From positions 1,602,602 to 1,666,601 of the forward strand of contig NC_044923.1 in the NCBI RefSeq assembly GCF_003576645.1: a stretch of 64,000 nt of DNA, written 5' to 3'. The position numbers were made by a program, and so were the translations under genes. The notes beneath the pieces are model-generated. The model searched no databases. It had not been told where the DNA came from and saw only the letters and a program-made list of their open reading frames with translations. The DNA is from Ipomoea triloba (taxonomy: Eukaryota > Streptophyta > Magnoliopsida > Solanales > Convolvulaceae). Within the stretch, counting starts at the first letter, position 1, and every line of letters starts with the position of its first letter. Shown in pieces: positions 57,759-64,000 of this stretch.

Positions 57759-58894
57759 TAAATACATTTATCATTTTATCTCACTATCGTCATTATGTTC
57801 CTTGCCAACTTCCTCAATCGAATAAGGGGACAACCTTCTTTTAGATCTAATAGCCTTCTTCGACTGGAGAATTGAAGGCTCTCGCGATTATCCATAGTGA
57901 TTAGCAACGGTAGAATGTAATTAGGCAACCATGTAAACAAAAATTATACAATGTTGTCATAATTGTACTGATAAATATGATTTTAATGAACGATTTTGCT
58001 GAGTTTAAGTGCTTCAAGCATTTCATTGATGACAACACGACATGTTATCATTGACCTCGCTAAACATTTTTACATAAGTCACTTAGCTTCCTATTTATTA
58101 ACTCATGGTATGATCGGTTAATTCAAAAGTAGTCCATGAAAATAAATAGTTCTTTTAGGTAACAATATATATGAATCTACAGTAGCTATTTGAGAGTGTA
58201 TGTGCACGAAGTAAACTTGAATCATATGTAATACCCCGCAAACCACTGTGAAGGGGTAAATCAAACAAAGAGTTCTTCTTTTTTTATTCAATGTCATGTC
58301 AGTTAGTAAATATTATATATGTAGTAGTTTTAATTGAGGAGAATTATGAATAACAAATTTCTTCATTGATACTCAATTGATTATTTAGATTAGTAATTAA
58401 GTAGCATTATATTAGGGGGTTAGGGTTTAACTTGAATTGCATTAATTTTTAGTCATCAAATTAAATAAAAATAATCAATTAAAACTTGACTGAATTAATT
58501 TTTTGTGGTAAGTTTTGGATTCAATTCGTATTGATTTATCAACTTTCGAGTATATGTTTATACACCCATGCATAATCGACGCTAACTATCCTAGGTCGTG
58601 AATGAGACTCAATAGATCGTTCAGAATAACCTTTCTTGCGCATAATATAAATCTTATGTACCATAATAACATCATAAGACTATAAAAGTCGCAACTAGAA
58701 GTAATACGGTTTATCTTTCATAATATAGATTTTATAATTATGTTCATTACGGGTTCTAAAAGAATATTATAGGGTGGGAATGTATACTTCTCTACATTTG
58801 TTTAACATTTTTTTTTTAATTTAAAGTATTCATTTTGTTGTTTTTTTTTAAGTGTTCATCTTTGTTCTAGTTCGCCAAACGTTATATTTGAGTG
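57759..58894. other. AT-rich intergenic DNA
   Basis: No genes or defined repeats recognised. Confidence 0.4.
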
Positions 58895-61010
58895 TTAGCA
58901 TTTTTCTTAATACAAAATTTTGGACTCGTCAAATTACAAAATTTTCACTAAATTTCTTCGACTTCAACCTAATGCACGCACAAATAAGGGGTGATACACT
59001 TTTTTTTTTCTCCATTATTCGTGATTAATACAATTACTTAACATGATAATATACATACAAAGGTATATGCAATTAGTATTTTTCTTAATACAAAATTGTG
59101 GGCCAATCATATTATGAATTTTCCACTAATATTTCTTGGACTTTGACCTAATTAGTGCATAATAGTAATAAGTAAGGGGCGATCCACTTTTTTCTCCATT
59201 TTCCCTAAGTAACAAAATTACTTAACACGATAATATACTTACAAAGGTACCATTATAGTATTTTCCTTAATACAAAAATGAGGTTACATTATATTACCAA
59301 CTTGATCTTCATTGGATTGTGACTTTGACTTTGACTTAATATGTGCATAGTGCATACATAAGGGGCAACCACTTTTTTTAAATTCATTTTCAATTCCCGA
59401 TTAATATAATTACTTAACGTGATGATATACTTACGAAAGTACAACTAGATAGTATCTTCCTTAATACAAAAATGTGTGGGCCCATTAGAATGAGAACTCT
59501 TTGCGGGATTGCTTCGACTTTGACCTAATTCATGCATAAATAAGGGATGTCTCACTCTTTTCTCCATTTTTCTTGACCAATACGATTACGTAACATGATA
59601 ATATACTTGCGAAAGTAAAATTAGTATTTTCTTTAATATAGAAATGTGAGCCATTAGATTACAAACTATTCATTAGATTACTTTGACTTTGACCTAATAG
59701 GCTAATACACACATAAATAAGGGACCTTCAACTTTTTTTTTTTTTTCTGTCTCTATTTTTCTTGATCAATACAATTACTTAGCACAATAATATACTTACA
59801 AAAGTAAAATTAGTATTTTCCTTAATACAAAAGTGTATGCCCATTAGATTACGAATTCTTGGCTAGATTACTTTGACTTTCAACCTAATATGTGTACAAA
59901 ATAAGCAATTTTTTTTTCCATTTGCTCAATATAATTACTTAACACGATAATATACTCACAAAGTGCCATTAATATTTTTTTCCTTAATAAAAAAATGTGG
60001 GCCCATTTGACTGTGGATTTTTTACTAGATTTCTTCAACTTTAACCTAATATGTGCGTAAATATAATAACAATTTACTATTTTCACCTAATCCATACAAA
60101 TTACGCAATGTATACTCGTTAAAGTATAATTAGTATTTAACACAAAAATGTAGACCCCCATCAGATTATGATCTCTTCACTAAATTTCATCGACTTTGAC
60201 CTAATATGTGCGTAAATATAATAACAATTTACTATTTTCACCTAATCCATACAAATTACACGATGTACACTCATTAAAGTATAATTTGTATTTAACACAA
60301 AAATGTAGGTCCCGATCAGATTATATATGAACTCTGATCTTCACTAAATTCCATCGACTTTGACCTAATATGTGCGTTAATATAATAACAGTTTCCTATT
60401 TTCACCTAATCCATACAAATACCGCGATATATACTCGTTAAAGTATAATTAGTATGGAGTATTTAACACAAAAGTGTAGACCCCCATTAGATTATAAACT
60501 CTTCACTAAATTTCATCGACTTTGACTTAATATGTATGTAAATATAATAACAGTTTACTACTTTCACCTAATCCATACAAATTACGCGATGTATACTCGT
60601 TAAAGTATAATTTGTATTTAACACAAAAATGTAGGCCCCAATCAGATTATATATGAACTCTGATCTTTACTAAATTCCACCGACTTTGACCTAATATGTG
60701 CGTAAATGTAATAACAGTTTACTATTTTCACCTAATCCATACAAATTACGCGATATATACTCGTTAAAGTATAATTAGTATTTAACAAAAATATGTAGGT
60801 CCCATTCGATTATGAACTCTTCACTAAATTCCATAAACTTTGACCTAATATGCACATAAATATAGGAGTGGTTCACTCTTTTCTCCAAATCAATGCCGTT
60901 AAAGCACATATATATTCTATAAGAGTATAATTAGTATTTTTAAACACAAAAATGTAGGACCATTAGATTATTAAGTCTTCACTAGATTTTTGTTGACTTT
61001 GACATAATAT
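58895..61010. repeat. Tandem array of ~13 units, 155-190 bp each
   Basis: Each unit contains, in order, TTAATACAAAA or TTTAACACAAAAATGTAGG, CCCATTAGATTA-GAACTCTT, CACTAAATT..TCGACTTTGA, CCTAATATGTGCGTAAATA, a TCCATTTT/TTTTCACCTAATCCATA block, AATTACTTAACACGATAATA and TACTCGTTAAAGTATAATTA. Unit anchors fall near 58905, 59082, 59262, 59455, 59630, 59815, 59975, 60135, 60288, 60456, 60614, 60778 and 60935. The left units are longer and more diverged; those from 60120 on are shorter and closely alike, which suggests recent local expansion. The array ends about 0.4 kb before the HD-ZIP IV leader. Confidence 0.88.
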
Positions 61011-61374
61011 GTGCATAAAATTAGTCAATCCTGACACTAATGCTGACTCAGGGCTTACTTTGACCTAATTAAATCTTAATTAAAGTTGACCCCACAATTA
61101 AAAAAAAAATAAAACACAGTAAATAAATAAAAAATTATCCGAGGAAGGTAACGCCACGCGCGGGTACAAGTCTAGGGAAAAGCGTTTCAACTTAGTCAGA
61201 AAGATAAAAATTTATAAAATAAAATGGAAAAAAGAAAAAGGTTTGACTTTGGGTGTGGATCGACCAATCAAGCGACGTATCGTCCGTTATGATTACGCCA
61301 CGTGTATCAAAACAGTCTACCCCCCTACTGAACACACGGCGTGTGATCTGTTTCTTTCTAATCCCTCTCACGTT

Positions 61375-61973
61375 TTTTTTACTACAAAAACCTCCGCAGA
61401 GCGTTAGAATTTGCAGAGAGAAAGGCGGAGAAGACGGCGGAGCAAGGCGGCCGGAGAAGAGGGGAAACGCCGTGACTGAAACTCCGATTACCGTACCGAC
61501 GCCGGTATTCATTTCTCTCTCTCTCTCTGTACATATAACTCTCTTTATTGCATTTCATTAATTGCTTGCAGTAATTTCATTTCATTTAATTTTCATATTT
61601 ATTCGGTTTTTGAAAATGTTTTTTTAAGGATTCGATCAAGTTAATGTTGCTTTTGGGACTGGAAGCCATTAATAGATCTTTATTTGTTCTAGAAAATGTA
61701 GTTTTTAAAAAATATATATATATATATATATGATAATAATTTTTTCCTTTTAAAAAACCCTCATATCTTTTACTTCACTCCATGGCTAGATCTTCTGCTT
61801 CAGCCATAGCTTGAATGATCTGTTTTTTCTCTCTCTCAGTTTGTGTTCTGTTTGATGTTTATTTATGTTTGTGATTTTTCAGGTGAGGAAAGAGATCGAT
61901 CAGTACATATACATACAGACCAAACCCTAGTCCCAATTTTTTGTTTTTATTTTTTTGTTGGAATTTTTAAAAA
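61375..61973 (+). promoter_or_regulatory. 5' leader of the HD-ZIP IV gene with probable leader intron
   Basis: A purine-rich stretch (61400-61503, GAGAGAAAGGCGGAGAAGAC.. to CCGACGCCG/GTATTC) looks like a noncoding first exon with a GT donor at 61504. The acceptor would be TTTTTCAG at about 61875-61882, followed by GTGAGGAAAGAGATCGATCAG to the start codon. A CT run (61514-61527) and an AT run lie in the intron. HD-ZIP IV genes often have leader introns. The exact boundaries are inferred. Confidence 0.5.
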
Positions 61974-64000
61974 ATGTATGGGGATTGCCAAGTGCTGTCG
62001 TCCATGGCCGCCGGAAATGGCGTCCCGCCGCCGGACTCGTTCTTTGCGCCGCCGCAGCTCGGGCAGAACCCTAGTTTCGGCTTCATGTCCAACATCAACA
62101 TGCCTTTCTCCATCTTCCCTCCCATCATCCCTGTAAGCTAACCCCTTCTACTTTCATCATTTAATTTTTTTTTTGTTTTTTGTTTTTTGAGTAATGATGG
62201 AAATCCTCAGCTATTTCCAGATATGTGCGATCTAACTGGTTTAGATTGTCCATAACTGATTGACTTAAAGCAAGAAGGTCAATAGATAGTTCGAGACAAA
62301 AGTCGAACTTGTAACCATCTCAGTGTTTTTTTTAAGTATATTAATGGATTTTTTATGTTTTTATGTTTTTTTTTTGGTTTGGTTTGATTTAGAAGGAAGA
62401 AGCTGGGTTATTAATGAAGGGGAAAGAGGGAGTGGATAGCGGTTCAGGGAGCGAGCACATTGAAGGGCTTTCCGGCAACGAACAGGAAACCGATCAGCGG
62501 CGGCCGGCGGCGGAGGAGAACCAGCCGGCGAACAAGAAGAAACGCTACCACCGTCACACCGCGCATCAGATCCAAGAAATGGAAACGTATGCACGCGCTA
62601 AACCTCCACCAAAAACATTAAATTTTTAGCTAATTTTTTGATCAATTACATGCCAAAACATCCCATTTTTAGCTAATTTTTTGATCGAATCTGACAATTA
62701 TATGCGATGATTATGCAGTTTATTTAAGGAATGTCCGCATCCGGACGACAAGCAGAGGCTGAAACTCAGCCAAGACCTCGGACTGAAACCTCGGCAAGTC
62801 AAGTTTTGGTTCCAGAACCGGCGCACTCAGATGAAGGTGCGCATTTTAGCATACCACCCACCCCTCCTAGCCTCTCGTCTTCTCCAATGTGAACTTTCGT
62901 TTTCGCAGTAAACCCTAAATTTAATGTTCGATCGGCCAGCTGGTTAAAACTCATGCAAAGGCCCCCAAATGCACGGCTTCCAATGCAGGGGGTTTTTATT
63001 GCATACCGGTGCATCAAAAACCCCAAATTTGCAAAGCCCTAATGAATAGTGTTAATGACACATATATTATCCAAAAACAACTTATAAATTTATAATATTC
63101 ATTAACTTTACGCGGTTTTGTGTTATACCTGGTACAACAATGTAAGTGTAGCAAATACTGTTGATTGTCGATACCACCTCAATAGTACCGCGTACCATTT
63201 ACTACATTTACATATTTGTATCGGGTATAACGGACACAAAATTAGTATTTTGCTGAAAGTGTGAAGAACAAAAGAACATCTTCAATAATGTTTGATTATA
63301 ATTAGTATGTTAATAACAAATGGTCTGTTCAGGCGCAACAAGACCGATCGGATAACGTTGTGCTCAGAGCTGAAAATGATAGCTTAAAGACGGAGAATTA
63401 CCGGCTACAAGCGGCGTTACGCAACATCATATGCACCAACTGCGGCGGTCCGGGCATCTTGGCTGACCTGAGCTTCGATGAACAGCAACTCCGAATGGAA
63501 AATGCTCGTCTAAAAGAAGAGGTATGACCTATTTGATAACATAGTTAGCTTATTAGTTAATTCTAATTAATTTATTTGACCACTATTAGCTGTTTAATCT
63601 GGTTAAATGGCCAATTTAAGTCTTTGATTAATTAACTTTTTGTAATAATTTATTATTTCAAAACATTTTCAATCAGCTCTGTGAGAAAATTATATCAACT
63701 AATAGCTAATTTAGTAAAAATCTTTCTATTCAATGTTATCAACTACTATATTAATCATTACTTTTTGAATGGCCAGTCAAAACTCACACAAATCACAATC
63801 ACTATTTCGAAATTGCACTAGAAAATTCGATTTTGTATGGAATTGATCACAAAGATATGTTACATAGGCTGTAGTATAATCATTATTGATTTTTTCTGTT
63901 GATGATAATATTGTTTGTGTGTTAACAGTATGAGCGAATGTGTTGTATCTTCTCGCAATACACCGGACGTGCAGGCCAGCCAATCGGCCCATCGCCGCTC
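61974..64000 (+). CDS. HD-ZIP IV homeobox transcription factor, HDG5-like (partial, 5' part)
   Basis: The visible exons are 61974-62132, 62393-62586, 62719-62836, 63333-63521 and 63929 to beyond the window edge, all in frame. Class IV HD-ZIP proteins act in epidermis and trichome differentiation. They have a homeodomain, a loop-split leucine zipper, and then START and SAD domains. Here the start is [15 protein letters not shown], followed by an acidic [17 protein letters not shown] and the homeodomain (about 101-160: [16 protein letters not shown].., [17 protein letters not shown] with W148 and N151). The zipper-loop region follows (about 161-225), with the CTNCGG motif (C191, C194). START and SAD lie outside the window. 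Match to the Arabidopsis HDG5 N-terminus is from memory. Intron 1 contains an S1 SINE remnant. Confidence 0.93.
62195..62335 (-). repeat. SINE-like family S1 copy in HD-ZIP IV intron 1
   Basis: Contains TGCGATCTAACTGGTTTAGA, TGTCCATAACTGATTGACTT, AGCAAGAAGGTCAATAGATA and AGTCGAACTTGTAACC, a shortened S1 copy antisense to the gene. Confidence 0.5.

Noticed and set aside
58895..61010. CRISPR-like array
   Set aside because: Units are contiguous, 155-190 bp, with no alternating short repeats and unique spacers, and the genome is a plant's.

Overview
The window is nuclear DNA of a flowering plant, almost certainly a eudicot. It is AT-rich, with intron-containing genes, GT-AG splice sites, many small transposons, LINE and SINE insertions, and six recognisable plant gene families. 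A dispersed SINE-like family resembles one I associate from memory with Convolvulaceae (morning glory group). That taxonomic hint is weak and I did not check it.

Layout. 1-1.4 kb: an intronless ATL-type RING-H2 ubiquitin ligase whose leader holds a CACTA-like tandem duplication. 1.4-9.5 kb: intergenic, with an LTR-like remnant, a 722-bp terminal-inverted-repeat element, a 40-bp minisatellite and SINE copies. 9.6-12.0 kb (minus): a three-exon bHLH transcription factor (bHLH94/96 group) with a foldback element in intron 2. 13.7-18 kb: a 5'-truncated LINE with an exact 17-bp target duplication, a Harbinger-like MITE and SINEs. 20.1-20.9 kb: a three-unit tandem repeat. 22.0-23.1 kb (minus): an intronless inositol-tetrakisphosphate 1-kinase. 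23.1-31.1 kb: a gene desert with microsatellites, tandem repeats and SINEs. 31.1-34.3 kb (minus): a six-exon nucleolar RNA-binding protein (RBM34/Nop12 type). 34.8-37.5 kb: a roughly 890-bp TIR element, a 499-bp near-perfect foldback and a 61-bp tandem repeat.

37.6-47.4 kb: two tandemly duplicated RWD plus RING-IBR-RING ubiquitin ligase genes. The first copy also contains an internal duplication of its catalytic RING2 exons. 48.6-51.2 kb (minus): a seven-exon SYP2-type vacuolar Qa-SNARE. 51.5-57.8 kb: a transposon nest with an inverted-repeat element, a second copy of the 722-bp element, a LINE with a 16-bp target duplication, a solo LTR with a 5-bp duplication, a LINE remnant and a second Harbinger-like MITE. 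58.9-61.0 kb: a tandem array of about 13 units. 62-64 kb: the 5' part of an HD-ZIP IV homeobox gene (HDG5-like) that runs off the right edge.

The genes do not form a pathway: this is an ordinary plant gene neighbourhood with independent housekeeping and developmental genes. Three E3 ligase genes are present, but only the two RBR copies are related. Exon structures were built by hand from reading frame, splice signals and family conservation, and every joined gene keeps frame. I found no evidence of a wholly new biological system. The most unusual items are the RBR gene with a doubled catalytic module, the apparent conversion tract between the two RBR copies, and the repeat array upstream of the HD-ZIP IV gene.
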